A stretch of DNA of 64,000 bases from Variovorax sp. TBS-050B (GTDB taxonomy: Bacteria; Pseudomonadota; Gammaproteobacteria; Burkholderiales; Burkholderiaceae_C), in assembly GCF_029893635.1 (NCBI RefSeq), contig NZ_JARXYR010000002.1:3137001-3201000 (forward strand). Reading direction: 5' to 3'. The position numbers and the translations under genes are program-made. Below are positions 26,131 to 36,886 of this stretch, piece after piece. Position 1 is the first letter of the stretch. Each line of letters opens with the position of its first letter. The notes beneath the pieces were generated by a model that saw nothing but the letters and a program-made list of their open reading frames with translations, was not told where the DNA came from and searched no databases.

Positions 26131-27017
26131 TCAACCCGCCACGAACAGCGCCGGATCCACCATCGCCCGGTTGAGCATCACCGACCAGTGCAGGTGCGGC
26201 CCGGTCACGCGGCCGGTGGCGCCCACGGCGGCGAGCTGTTCGCCGGTCTTGAGCTGGTCGCCGGCCTTCACGTCGATGCGGCTCAGGTGGCAGTACATGG
26301 TGAGCAGGCCGCCGCCATGGTCGAGCCAGACGGTGCCGCCGTTGAAGAAGTAGTCGCCGGTGTCGATCACGCGGCCGGGGAGCGGCGCGAGCACGGGCGT
26401 GCCGGTGGCGGCGGCGATGTCCATGCCGCTGTGGGGATTGCGCGCCTGGCCGTTGAACACGCGGCGCAGGCCGAAGGAACTCGATCGGCGGCCGGGCACG
26501 GGCACCCGCATCTGCAGCGACGCATCGGGGCGCAGCTCGGTGCGGGTGGCGGTCACGGTGGCGAGGTGGTCGCGCTCGCGCTCGTAGCGGGCCTGGTCCT
26601 CGGCCGAGAGGTCGACGGTGCGCGGCGCGACGCTCAGGTGCTGCTCGCGGTACTGCTTGGGCGCGACGGTGTAGGCGATCCGGCGCGGCGCGGCGTCGGG
26701 CCGGGCCTGCACCGAGATGCTCGCTTCACCCGGCTCGGCCGACAGCGGAATGCCGACGATGGCAGTCCATTCGATGGCATCGCCGAGCACCAGCACCGGC
26801 TGGGCGGGATCGCTGCCGCCGACGCTTGCGAGCGGGCGCGCGGCCGCGGGGCCGAGCGACAGGCGGGCCACGCCGCCGGGCACCGGCGAGGCGCGGGGCC
26901 AGACCGGGGGCGGGGCCGCGGCGGAACGGGACTTGCGCGTGCTCGCGGCACCGGCGGGCAGGGCGAGCAGCGCGGCGCCGCCCAGCAGGAGACGGCGGCG
27001 GTCCATGGGCAGCCTGC

Positions 27018-27021
<4 letters not shown>
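26131..27021 (-). CDS. M23-family metallopeptidase (LytM domain), exported
   Basis: 296 residues from an ATG that overlaps the glnS stop codon in an ATGA; an ATG at 27006 is the alternative. The signal peptide is MDRRRLLLGGAALLALPAGA. A beta-sandwich region follows. The C-terminal LytM domain at about 185-290 has the zinc motif NPHSGMDIAA (H-x3-D) and the GPHLHWSV box (H-x-H), so all metal ligands are present and the enzyme should be active. Such proteins cleave peptidoglycan cross-links in the periplasm. Coupling to glnS by overlap suggests one transcript. Confidence 0.92.
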
Positions 27022-28835
<1,814 letters not shown>

Positions 28836-28967
28836 TGCGGCATTCTAGGAGGCTGTCAGCGCAGTTACCTTTGGCAACGTTCTTCACATTGCGGCGGGCA
28901 ACCGGTTTGCATTTGGCGCGTTCAATACGCACATGGGCGGCAACGCCCCAACCAGGAGTTCCACATC

Positions 28968-29303
28968 ATGAGCCTCACACGTTCAACCTTCTTCAAATGG
29001 GCTGCCGCGGGTGTCGTGGCAGCCGGCGCGCTGTTCGGTGCCACGTCGGCCAGTGCCCGTGGCGACGTGAGCTGGTCGATCGGCGTGGGCGTGCCGGGCG
29101 TGGCCGTCGGCGTGGGCAGCCCCGCCTACTATCCGGCCCCGGTCTACGCGGCGCCCGCGCCGGTGTACTACGCGCCGCCGCCCCCGGTGTACTACCGCCC
29201 GCCGCCGCCGGTCTACTACCGTCCGGCCCCGGTGTACTACGCGCCGCCGGCCTACTACTACGGCCCGCGCGGCTACTACCGCGGCCATCGCCACTGGCGT
29301 TGA
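28968..29303 (+). CDS. Secreted Pro/Tyr-rich repeat protein, unrecognised
   Basis: 111 residues. The signal peptide is MSLTRSTFFKWAAAGVVAAG to about SASARG (residue 31). The mature region has a Gly/Val part (SWSIGVGVPGVAVGVGS) and then about five P-V-Y-Y units separated by A/P/R residues, ending in an aromatic Arg/His tail (GYYRGHRHWR). No domain is recognised. Similar short exported proteins are often annotated as hypothetical or as YXWGXW/PXPV repeat proteins. The ATG follows AGGAG, and the gene is closed by a strong terminator. Confidence 0.8.
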   Translation: MSLTRSTFFKWAAAGVVAAGALFGATSASARGDVSWSIGVGVPGVAVGVGSPAYYPAPVYAAPAPVYYAPPPPVYYRPPPPVYYRPAPVYYAPPAYYYGPRGYYRGHRHWR

Positions 29304-29345
29304 GCGCGCGGCGGGGCAGCCCGCCGGCACCAGCCTGCCGACAAG

Positions 29346-29376
29346 AGCCGGTCCTTTGCGGGACCGGCTTTTTTTC
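29346..29376 (+). terminator. Rho-independent terminator
   Basis: The stem AGCCGGTCC pairs with GGACCGGCT around the loop TTTGCG and is followed by seven T residues. It lies 43 bases after the stop of the Pro/Tyr-rich protein gene and before the convergent LytTR operon end. Confidence 0.93.
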
Positions 29377-29410
29377 GTGCGCGGCGGCGCTCCGAAGCCG
29401 CGCCGCCGTT

Positions 29411-30271
29411 TCACATGGCGCGAAACAGATGGGCGTAGAGCCGGCTCACCGGGATCTTCTCGGCCCGGCCGCGCAGGTCCAGGTGCAGCTTGCCGGCCTC
29501 GTCGCGGTGCACGGCCTCGATGGCCGAACTGCGCACCACCACCGCGCGGTGCACCTGCCAGAAGGTCTGCGCGTCGAGCTGGGGCAGCAGCTGCTTCAGC
29601 GGGGTGCGGATCAGGTATTCCTGCGTGGCGGTGAGCACCCGCACGTACTTGTCCGCGGCTTCGAAATACAGCACCTCGTCGATCGGCACCATGCGCACGG
29701 TGGCGCCGCCGGTGTCGCTCGCGGCAATCATCCGCAGCGGCGCGGCGACGGGCTGCGGCGGCGCGGTGCCGTCCTGGCCGGCCGCGGCCGAGAGCAGGCG
29801 GCGCCACTGCGCCAGGGTCTGCTCGAGCATCTCCTCGCCGGCCGGCGTGGGCGCGGCGGGGCGTTGCGCATGCAGCGCCTGCTGCAGCCGCTGCACGGTC
29901 CTGTGCAGGCGAGCGGCCTGCACGGGCTTGAGCACGTAGTCGATGGCCTGGGCATCGAAGGCGCGGGCGGCGTATTCGTCGTAGGCGGTCACGAAGACGA
30001 GCTGCGGCAGCGGCGCCCGGTCGGCGGGCCAGCTGTCGGCCAGTTCGGCGGCGGCGCCCAGGCCGTCGAGCCCGGGCATGCGGATGTCGAAGAACAGCAC
30101 CTGCGGCAGGAGGCGCAGCGCCTCGCGCACGGCGCTCCTGCCGTCGCCGGCGACCGCGAGCACCTGGAGTTCGGGCCAGGCCGCGGCCAGTTCGGCACGC
30201 AGCGCCTGGGCGAGCAGGGGCTCGTCCTCGGCGATCAGGGCGGTGGGAGTGGTGGGGGTGGGCAGGTTCAT
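29411..30271 (-). CDS. LytTR-type response regulator
   Basis: 286 residues. The receiver domain at about 10-125 has the acidic pocket AEDEP, phospho-acceptor Asp62 (FFDIRMPGLDG), Thr in FVTAYDEY and Lys in YVLKPVQ. A linker rich in Ala/Gln follows. The LytTR DNA-binding domain is at about 185-286 (VPIDEVLYFEAADKYVRVL, then FWQVHRAVVVR). The start codon overlaps the kinase stop in an ATGA, so kinase and regulator are translated together. This is the AlgR/LytR architecture. It is the last gene of a four-gene minus-strand unit. Confidence 0.95.
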   Translation of the reverse strand: MNLPTPTTPTALIAEDEPLLAQALRAELAAAWPELQVLAVAGDGRSAVREALRLLPQVLFFDIRMPGLDGLGAAAELADSWPADRAPLPQLVFVTAYDEYAARAFDAQAIDYVLKPVQAARLHRTVQRLQQALHAQRPAAPTPAGEEMLEQTLAQWRRLLSAAAGQDGTAPPQPVAAPLRMIAASDTGGATVRMVPIDEVLYFEAADKYVRVLTATQEYLIRTPLKQLLPQLDAQTFWQVHRAVVVRSSAIEAVHRDEAGKLHLDLRGRAEKIPVSRLYAHLFRAM

Positions 30272-31368
30272 GCGGATGGCTGCAGGGGCAGGTGCAGGAC
30301 GGCACGGGTGCCGCCCGCGGGAGCGGCGGCCAGTTCGATGCGGCCCGCCTCGCCGTACATGGCGGCCAGCCGCTCGCGGACCTGGTCGAGGCCGAAGCCG
30401 CCGCCTTCCTGCCGGGGGGCGGCCGGCACCGCCGGGTCGAAGCCGACGCCGGTGTCGCTGACCTCGATCACGAGCTCTCCGTCGATGCGGCGCGCCCGCA
30501 CCGCGATCTCGCCGCCTTCGACCTGGGGTTCGAGGCCGTGGCGGATGCTGTTCTCCACCAGCGGCTGCAAAAGCAGCGGCGGCACGGGCGCATCGCGCAG
30601 GTCGTCCGGCAGCTCGAGCGTGTAGCGCAGGCGCTCGCCCATGCGCACCGACATCAGTTCGAGGTAGTCGGCAAGGCGGTCGAACTCGGCTGCGAGCGGA
30701 TGCGCGAGCGCGCGCGACCCGGCCAGCGTCATGCGCAGGTAGCTGTTGAGCCGGTCGAGCATCGCAACGGCGCGCGGCGGGTCGGTGGTGATCAGCACGC
30801 GCAGGTTGGCCAGCGTGTTGAACAGCATGTGCGGTTCGAGCTGGGTCTCGAGCAGCTTGAGCCGCGCCTCGGTGGCATTGCGCCGCGCGAGGTCGAGCTG
30901 GTTCTGCATGTGCCGGCTCTTGCCCAGGCTGTAGAAAAGGTAGGTCATGCCGGCCGTGGCCGCCAGCGTGACGGTGATGGTGGCGACCGTGCGCGCCTTG
31001 CCGAGCTTGTAGAACGCCAGGATCGGCCGGCCGCTGAAGGCGTCGCCGATCGCCTGGCCGGCAAAGAAGCCGATGGTCACGCTCACCGCCACCAGCACCA
31101 CGCCGCGCGCGCCGCTCGGCCAGCGGGAGCCGTCGTTGCCGCTCAGCAGCAGCCGGCCCACGTCGATCAGGAGCCAACTGATGAGCCCGATCGAGAGCGA
31201 ATAGACGAGCTGCCGGCTCCAGGTGCCGTCGGGCGAATTCATCGTCCCGACCATCACCGCGGCGATGACGCAGCAGCACGCCGCGGTGATCAGGCCGTGC
31301 CGCAGCAGGTCGTGCAGGTCGCGCGCGCCGAAGCGCGGCTCCGCGGCGGGCGCCCCGGTCTGGGTCAA
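30268..31368 (-). CDS. LytS/AlgZ-type sensor histidine kinase (TTG start)
   Basis: 366 residues. Four hydrophobic segments occupy about 20-165. The His_kinase domain shows the phospho-accepting LEPHMLFNTLANL near residue 180. The ATPase domain has VENSIRHGLEP (N-box), DTGVGFDP (G1) and GGGFGLDQVRERL (G2). No in-frame ATG lies near the N-terminus. A TTG overlaps the stop of the 2TM gene in a TTGA, with GGAGAAGG directly upstream, so it is chosen as start. The cognate regulator is the overlapping downstream gene. The stimulus is unknown. Confidence 0.92.
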   Translation of the reverse strand: MTQTGAPAAEPRFGARDLHDLLRHGLITAACCCVIAAVMVGTMNSPDGTWSRQLVYSLSIGLISWLLIDVGRLLLSGNDGSRWPSGARGVVLVAVSVTIGFFAGQAIGDAFSGRPILAFYKLGKARTVATITVTLAATAGMTYLFYSLGKSRHMQNQLDLARRNATEARLKLLETQLEPHMLFNTLANLRVLITTDPPRAVAMLDRLNSYLRMTLAGSRALAHPLAAEFDRLADYLELMSVRMGERLRYTLELPDDLRDAPVPPLLLQPLVENSIRHGLEPQVEGGEIAVRARRIDGELVIEVSDTGVGFDPAVPAAPRQEGGGFGLDQVRERLAAMYGEAGRIELAAAPAGGTRAVLHLPLQPSA

Positions 31369-31664
31369 GCCTTCTCCTTCTGCAGCGCGCGGCGCTCGCG
31401 CGCCACCAGCCGGTCGTACAGGCCGCCGCCGGTCGCGACCGACCAGACCACCGCGCCGTGGATCAGCAGGCCCAGGCCCCAGCCCATGAGCGGGTACACC
31501 GCCCAGTTGTGGCCGCGCGAGGCCGAGAGTCCGACCAGTCCGAGGTTGACCAGCACGTAGACGAAGGCATGGATGTACCAGCCCATCTTGGCGCCGGCAC
31601 GGCGGCGAGCGGTTCTCTCGAGTTCGGTGGCGGAAGCGGTGTCGAGGCGTTGTGCGGGGTTCAT
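31365..31664 (-). CDS. 2TM-domain membrane protein
   Basis: 99 residues. After a basic N-terminus (TARRRAGAKMGWYIHAFVY), two hydrophobic helices at about 32-50 and 60-80 are joined by a short loop with GHNWAVYPLMGW. This is the 2TM domain often found beside LytTR kinases. The tail is charged (ARERRALQKEKA). Its stop overlaps the kinase start in a TTGA. It is probably an accessory to the sensor, although this is inferred only from linkage. Confidence 0.85.
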   Translation of the reverse strand: MNPAQRLDTASATELERTARRRAGAKMGWYIHAFVYVLVNLGLVGLSASRGHNWAVYPLMGWGLGLLIHGAVVWSVATGGGLYDRLVARERRALQKEKA

Positions 31665-31718
31665 GACGGTTCTCCAGGAACGAAGGTTGAGGGGAAGTCG
31701 ATGAAGCGGTCGGCGATC

Positions 31719-32240
31719 TTAGGCCGAGCGCGCTTCGGCCGTGAGGGCGGCGCTGCGGGCGGCGAGCTTCCACAGGCGCAGGGCCCGCGCCGCGAAGATG
31801 CCGCTGAAGGCGCCGTACAGCATCGGAATGCCGACCGCGAAGGCGGCCTGCCGCTGCAGTTCGGGGTGCATGGCGAGCGCCACGCCCACGGCATATTTGG
31901 TGAAGAACACGCCCATCATCAGCGCCAGCGGCACGGCGCTGCCGGGCAGCTCGAAGCTGCGGGTGGCCGGCGCGTAGCGGATGCCCGCGGGCACCGGCGC
32001 CTGCAGCACCAGCAGCGCCAGCGCGAGCGCTGCCACGCCCCAGCCGAGCAGCGCGCCGGCCGATTCGCCGAAGGCCGAGATCACGCCGGCGAGCGACAGC
32101 CCCGTCATGCCCAGCGACGTCGCGGTGATCCGGCCGAGTCCGGCGCGGCCGGCCCGGAGCTGTTTGGCACCCAGCCACAGCAGCAGCGCGAAGACGGCAA
32201 AAACCCACTTGGGCGTGTGAACGATGATCTGCAGCAGCAT
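31719..32240 (-). CDS. Small integral-membrane protein, unrecognised
   Basis: 173 residues with about five hydrophobic segments, at 10-25, 42-58, 64-80, 103-120 and 135-152. It begins MLLQIIVHTPKWVFAVFALL and has a YAPATRSFELPGS loop. I recognise no characterised family; uncharacterised proteins of this type occur in related genomes. It is the first gene of the unit that continues into the 2TM protein, kinase and LytTR regulator, 54 bases before the next start. A role linked to that signalling system is an inference. Confidence 0.75.
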   Translation of the reverse strand: MLLQIIVHTPKWVFAVFALLLWLGAKQLRAGRAGLGRITATSLGMTGLSLAGVISAFGESAGALLGWGVAALALALLVLQAPVPAGIRYAPATRSFELPGSAVPLALMMGVFFTKYAVGVALAMHPELQRQAAFAVGIPMLYGAFSGIFAARALRLWKLAARSAALTAEARSA

Positions 32241-32374
32241 GGTGGTTCTCCAGTGAGGGGTTCGATGGGCGGACTGTGCCGCCGCCCCCGCCGCGGCACC
32301 ACCGCGCTGCGACGGAATGCGCCACGGCGGCGCGGGATGCGCTGCGCGGGCGCGAAATGCCGCTCTTTCGGCCA

Positions 32375-32401
32375 GCTTTACCGCCGCTTTACGCTTCGTA
32401 A
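32375..32401. promoter_or_regulatory. Candidate OmpR-family operator upstream of mdtABC
   Basis: GCTTTAC occurs twice with an 11-base period (32375-32381 and 32386-32392), the spacing used by OmpR/PhoB-family regulators. It overlaps a perfect palindrome, TTACG-CTT-CGTAA (32389-32401). It lies 60-86 bases before the mdtA start. No OmpR-type gene is in the window, so the regulator is unknown. Confidence 0.45.
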
Positions 32402-32460
32402 GACAGGCGCGCTACGATCCGGCGCTCCACTAGCGGCTGTTCTTGCGCACTGCACACCCC

Positions 32461-33774
32461 ATGGAATCACCGACCCCCGAGTCTTCTTCCGGCGATTCGC
32501 CTGCTGTCCCACCGGCACACCCCGTTTCATCCCCCCCGCCGCGGCAGCCCTCGCGCCGCAGACTCTGGCTCGGAAGCCTGCTCGCGCTGCTCTTGCTCGC
32601 GGCGCTGGCCGCAGGCGCCTGGTATCTCATCCACCGCAAGGACCGCGCCGCGGGCGGCCCGGGCTTCGGCGGCGCGACGGTCACGGTCGGCCATGCGGCC
32701 GCGCGCGAAACCGAGCTGCCCGTGACCATCGATGCGCTCGGCACCGTCACGCCGCTCGCGACCATCACGCTCAAGGCGCAGGTCGGCGGGGTGCTGACCG
32801 AGGTGCTGTTCACCGAAGGCCAGACGGTCGCGAAGAACCAGCTGCTCGCCCGCATCGACCCGCGCCCCTACGAGCAGGCGCTGATGCAGGCGCGCGGCAC
32901 GCGCCAGCGCGACGAGGCCCAGCTCGAGGCCGCGCGCGTCACGCTCGCGCGCTACCGCACGCTGCTCGGGCAGGACTCGATCGCGCGGCAGGAGGTCGAC
33001 ACCCAGGCCGCGCTGGTGCGCCAGCTCGAAGGCACCGTCACCACCGACCAGGCCGCCGAGGCCGCGGCCCGGCTCAACCTCGACTACACCCGCATCACCG
33101 CGCCCGTGGCGGGCCGCATCGGCCTGCGCGCGGTGGACCCCGGCAACACCATCACGGCCAACGCGACCACCGGCATCGCGGTCATCACGCAGATGAACCC
33201 GATCGACGTGCAGTTCTCGGTGCCGCAGGACCGCGTGCCGGACATCCAGGCGCAACTGGCCCGCGGCGAGCCGCTGCCGGTGACCGCCTTCGACCGCACC
33301 CGCGCCGCGACGCTCGACACCGGCACCTTCTCCACGCTCGACAACGTGGTCGACACCACCACCGGCACCGTCAAGGCCAAGGCGCGCTTCGGCAATGCGC
33401 AGACCACGCTGTTCCCGAGCCAGTTCGTCAACGTGCAACTGCTGCTGCGCAAGCTGCGCGCGGTGGTGGTGCCGGTGACCGCGGTGCGCACCGGCCCGAA
33501 CGGCGACTACGTCTACGTGATCAACGAGGACCGCACGGTCTCGATGCGCGCGGTCAAGCGCGGCGAGGCCAATGCGGAGGTGGTGGCGATCACCTCGGGC
33601 CTGCGCGCCGGCGAGAACGTGGTGACCGAAGGCGGCGACCGCATCAAGGACGGCGCGGTGGTGCAGCTGCAGGGCGACCGCCCCGCGGCGGGCCCGCGCG
33701 GCGCCGCCTCCGGTCCGCGCGGCGCGCGCGGGGAGGGCGGTGGAGAGCGGCGGCGCCAGCGTCCGCCGCAGTGA
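32461..33774 (+). CDS. mdtA: RND efflux periplasmic adaptor, MdtA-like
   Basis: 437 residues. A Pro/Ser-rich cytoplasmic N-terminus is followed by one anchor helix at about 34-55. The adaptor core runs through a [20 protein letters not shown] lipoyl-like strand, an alpha-hairpin ([20 protein letters not shown]), [16 protein letters not shown], and the barrel domain ending near VQLQG. The last 25 residues are a Gly/Arg/Pro-rich tail. The order mdtA-mdtB-mdtC-nodT matches the E. coli mdtABC pump plus its own outer-membrane channel. ATG 32461 is chosen over an in-frame TTG 18 bases upstream. Confidence 0.94.
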   Translation: MESPTPESSSGDSPAVPPAHPVSSPPPRQPSRRRLWLGSLLALLLLAALAAGAWYLIHRKDRAAGGPGFGGATVTVGHAAARETELPVTIDALGTVTPLATITLKAQVGGVLTEVLFTEGQTVAKNQLLARIDPRPYEQALMQARGTRQRDEAQLEAARVTLARYRTLLGQDSIARQEVDTQAALVRQLEGTVTTDQAAEAAARLNLDYTRITAPVAGRIGLRAVDPGNTITANATTGIAVITQMNPIDVQFSVPQDRVPDIQAQLARGEPLPVTAFDRTRAATLDTGTFSTLDNVVDTTTGTVKAKARFGNAQTTLFPSQFVNVQLLLRKLRAVVVPVTAVRTGPNGDYVYVINEDRTVSMRAVKRGEANAEVVAITSGLRAGENVVTEGGDRIKDGAVVQLQGDRPAAGPRGAASGPRGARGEGGGERRRQRPPQ

Positions 33775-33778
33775 CGCG

Positions 33779-36700
33779 ATGAGTCCTTCCCGTCCGTTCA
33801 TCGAGAGGCCGGTGGCCACGGCGCTGCTGATGGTGGCGATCGTGCTCGCGGGCTTCGTCGGCCTGCGCCTGCTGCCGCTGGCCGCGCTGCCGCAGGTCGA
33901 CTACCCGACGATCCAGGTCCAGACGCTCTACCCGGGCGCGAGCCCCGAGGTCATGAGCCGCACCGTCACGGCGCCGCTGGAACGCCAGTTCGGCCAGATG
34001 GCGGGGCTCAACCGCATGAGCTCGGTGAGCTCGGCGGGCGTGTCCATCGTCACGCTGCAGTTCGCGCTCGATCAGACGCTCGACGTGGCCGAGCAGCAGG
34101 TGCAGGCCGCGATCAACGCCGGCGGCTCGCTGCTGCCGGCCGACCTGCCGGCGCCGCCGGTCTATGCCAAGGTCAACCCGGCCGATGCGCCCATCCTCAC
34201 GCTGGCCGTGAGCTCCGAGACCATGCCGCTCACAGAGGTGCAGAACCTCGTGAACACGCGGCTCGCGCAGAAGATCAGCCAGGTTGGCGGGGTGGGGCTG
34301 GTGTCGCTCTCGGGCGGGCAGCGGCCGGCGGTGCGCATCCAGGCCGACACCAACGCGCTCGCATCGGTGGGCATCGGCCTCGACACGCTGCGCAGCGCGA
34401 TCAGCGCGGCCAATGCCAACAGCGCCAAGGGCAGCTTCGACGGGCCGCGGCGCGCCTACACCATCAACGCCAACGACCAGCTCGTGACGGCGGACGACTA
34501 CAAGAACCTGATCGTCGCGTGGAAGAACGGCGCGCCGATCCGCATGACCGACGTGGCGCGCGTAGTCGACGGCGCAGAGAACACGCAGCTCGGCGCCTGG
34601 GCCGCGCTGCGCGCGGGCGACGCGACGCCGACCCTCTACCCGGCCATCATCCTGAACGTGCAGCGCCAGCCCGGCGCCAACGTGATCGGCACGGTCGATG
34701 CCATCAAGCGCCAGCTGCCGGAACTCGCGGCCTCGCTGCCGGGCTCGCTCAAGCTCGAGGTGCTGAGCGACCGCACCACCGGCATCCGCGCCTCGGTCTC
34801 GCACGTGCAGCTCGAACTCGCGCTCGCGGTGGTGATGGTGGTGCTGGTGATCTTCTTCTTCCTGCACAGCGTGCGCGCCACCGTGATCGCCAGCCTCGCG
34901 GTGCCGATCTCGCTGATCGGCACCTGCGGGCTGATGTACCTGCTCGGCTACAGCCTCAACAACCTGAGCCTGATGGCGCTGACCATCGCCACCGGCTTCG
35001 TGGTGGACGACGCGATCGTGATGATCGAGAACATCGCGCGCTACCTCGAGGAGGGCGATCCGCCGTTCAAGGCCGCGCTCAAGGGGGCGACACAGATCGG
35101 CTTCACCATCATCTCGCTCACGGTGTCGCTGATCGCGGTGCTGATCCCGCTCCTGTTCATGGGCGACGTGGTGGGGCGCCTGTTCCGCGAATTCGCGGTC
35201 ACGCTCGCGATCACGATCCTGATCTCTGCCGTGGTCTCGCTCACGCTGGTGCCGATGATGTCGGCGCGCTGGCTCAAGCCTCAGGCCGAGGAGGGCGGCC
35301 GCTTCGGTGCCGGCGTGCAGCGCTTCTTCGACAGGGTGATCGCACGCTACGACGTGTGGCTGCAGTGGGTGCTGCGCCACCAGCCGCTCACGCTGGTGGT
35401 GGCGGTCGCCACGCTCGCGCTCACGGTGCTGCTCTACGTTGTGATTCCCAAGGGCCTGTTCCCGACGCAGGACACCGGCCAGCTGCAGGCGCGCATCGAG
35501 GCGGCGCAGGACGTCTCGTACACGCGCATGGCCGAGCTGCAGCAGCAGGCCGCCAACGCGATCCTGGCCGACCCCGAGGTCGCGAGCGTGAGCTCGGTGG
35601 TCGGCGTGGACGCGGCCAACAACACGGCCCTCAACACGGGCAGCATGCTCATCAACATGCGCCCCGACCGCGGCGACCAGCAGCAGACCATGGCGCGGCT
35701 GCGAGAGCGCGTGCGCGCGGTGGCCGGCGTGACGCTCTACCTGCAGCCCACGCAGGACCTGACCATCGACGCCGAGACCGGCCCGACCGAGTTCCGCGTC
35801 TCGCTCGAAGGCGTGGACACCAACACCGTCGACACCTGGGCGCAGAAGCTGGTCGCACGGCTGCGCAGCGAGCCGCTGGTGCGCAACGCCACCACCACCG
35901 CGGGCGCGAAGGGGCTGGCGGCCTACGTCGACATCGACCGCAACACCGCCTCGCGCCTCTCGGTCACCGCGAGTTCGGTGGACGACACGCTCTACAGCGC
36001 CTTCGGCCAGCGCATCGTCTCGACCATCTTCACCGAGACCAACCAGTACCGGGTGATCCTCGAAGCACAGCGCGAGGCGCTGTCGTCGCCGCAGCTGCTC
36101 GGCAACCTGCAGCTGCGCACCGGCAGCGGCGCCGCGACCACGCTGTCGTCGATCGCCACGGTGCGCGAGCAGCCCGCGCCGCTCGCCGTCACCCACGTGG
36201 CGCAGTACCCATCGGCCACGGTCGGCTTCGACACGGCCGAAGGCGTGGCGCTCGGCAAGTCGGTCGCGGCCATCCGCGCGGCCGCGAAGGAGATCGGCAT
36301 GCCCGCGAGCATGACCATGACCTTCCTCGGCGCCGCCGGCGCCTATGAGAAGTCGCTCACCAACCAGCTCTGGCTGATCCTGGCGGCGGTGGTGTGCGTG
36401 TACATCGTGCTCGGCGTGCTGTACGAGAGCTACATCCATCCGCTGACGATCCTCTCCACGCTGCCCTCGGCCGGCGTGGGCGCGCTGCTCGCGCTGATGC
36501 TCACGGGCAACGACCTGGGCGTGATCGGGATCATCGGCATCATCCTGCTGATCGGCATCGTCAAGAAGAACGCGATCATGATGATCGACTTCGCGATCGA
36601 TGCCGAGCGGCGCGAGGGCAAGTCGCCGCAGGAGGCGATCCACCAGGCCGCGCTGCTGCGCTTCCGCCCGATCCTGATGACCACGCTGGCGGCGCTGTTC

Positions 36701-36886
36701 GCGGCGCTGCCGCTGATGTTCGGCTGGGGCGAGGGCGCGGAGCTGCGCCGGCCGCTGGGCCTCGCGATCTTCGGCGGCCTGGTCGTGAGCCAGGTGCTCA
36801 CGCTCTTCACCACGCCCGTGGTCTACCTGGCCTTCCACCGGCTGGGCCGCCGCTTCGGGCGCAGGCAGGAGGCCGAAGCGGCATGA
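33779..36886 (+). CDS. mdtB: RND efflux pump inner-membrane subunit, MdtB-like
   Basis: 1035 residues, the normal RND length. The start [20 protein letters not shown] is conserved. The proton-relay pair Asp410-Asp411 lies in [13 protein letters not shown], and Lys929-Lys930 in the helix 10 motif [12 protein letters not shown]. All are present, so the subunit should be active. MdtB and MdtC form a 2:1 heterotrimer in E. coli that exports bile salts, novobiocin and other drugs; the substrates here are unknown. It starts four bases after mdtA and its stop overlaps the next ATG in an ATGA. Confidence 0.96.
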   Translation: MSPSRPFIERPVATALLMVAIVLAGFVGLRLLPLAALPQVDYPTIQVQTLYPGASPEVMSRTVTAPLERQFGQMAGLNRMSSVSSAGVSIVTLQFALDQTLDVAEQQVQAAINAGGSLLPADLPAPPVYAKVNPADAPILTLAVSSETMPLTEVQNLVNTRLAQKISQVGGVGLVSLSGGQRPAVRIQADTNALASVGIGLDTLRSAISAANANSAKGSFDGPRRAYTINANDQLVTADDYKNLIVAWKNGAPIRMTDVARVVDGAENTQLGAWAALRAGDATPTLYPAIILNVQRQPGANVIGTVDAIKRQLPELAASLPGSLKLEVLSDRTTGIRASVSHVQLELALAVVMVVLVIFFFLHSVRATVIASLAVPISLIGTCGLMYLLGYSLNNLSLMALTIATGFVVDDAIVMIENIARYLEEGDPPFKAALKGATQIGFTIISLTVSLIAVLIPLLFMGDVVGRLFREFAVTLAITILISAVVSLTLVPMMSARWLKPQAEEGGRFGAGVQRFFDRVIARYDVWLQWVLRHQPLTLVVAVATLALTVLLYVVIPKGLFPTQDTGQLQARIEAAQDVSYTRMAELQQQAANAILADPEVASVSSVVGVDAANNTALNTGSMLINMRPDRGDQQQTMARLRERVRAVAGVTLYLQPTQDLTIDAETGPTEFRVSLEGVDTNTVDTWAQKLVARLRSEPLVRNATTTAGAKGLAAYVDIDRNTASRLSVTASSVDDTLYSAFGQRIVSTIFTETNQYRVILEAQREALSSPQLLGNLQLRTGSGAATTLSSIATVREQPAPLAVTHVAQYPSATVGFDTAEGVALGKSVAAIRAAAKEIGMPASMTMTFLGAAGAYEKSLTNQLWLILAAVVCVYIVLGVLYESYIHPLTILSTLPSAGVGALLALMLTGNDLGVIGIIGIILLIGIVKKNAIMMIDFAIDAERREGKSPQEAIHQAALLRFRPILMTTLAALFAALPLMFGWGEGAELRRPLGLAIFGGLVVSQVLTLFTTPVVYLAFHRLGRRFGRRQEAEAA

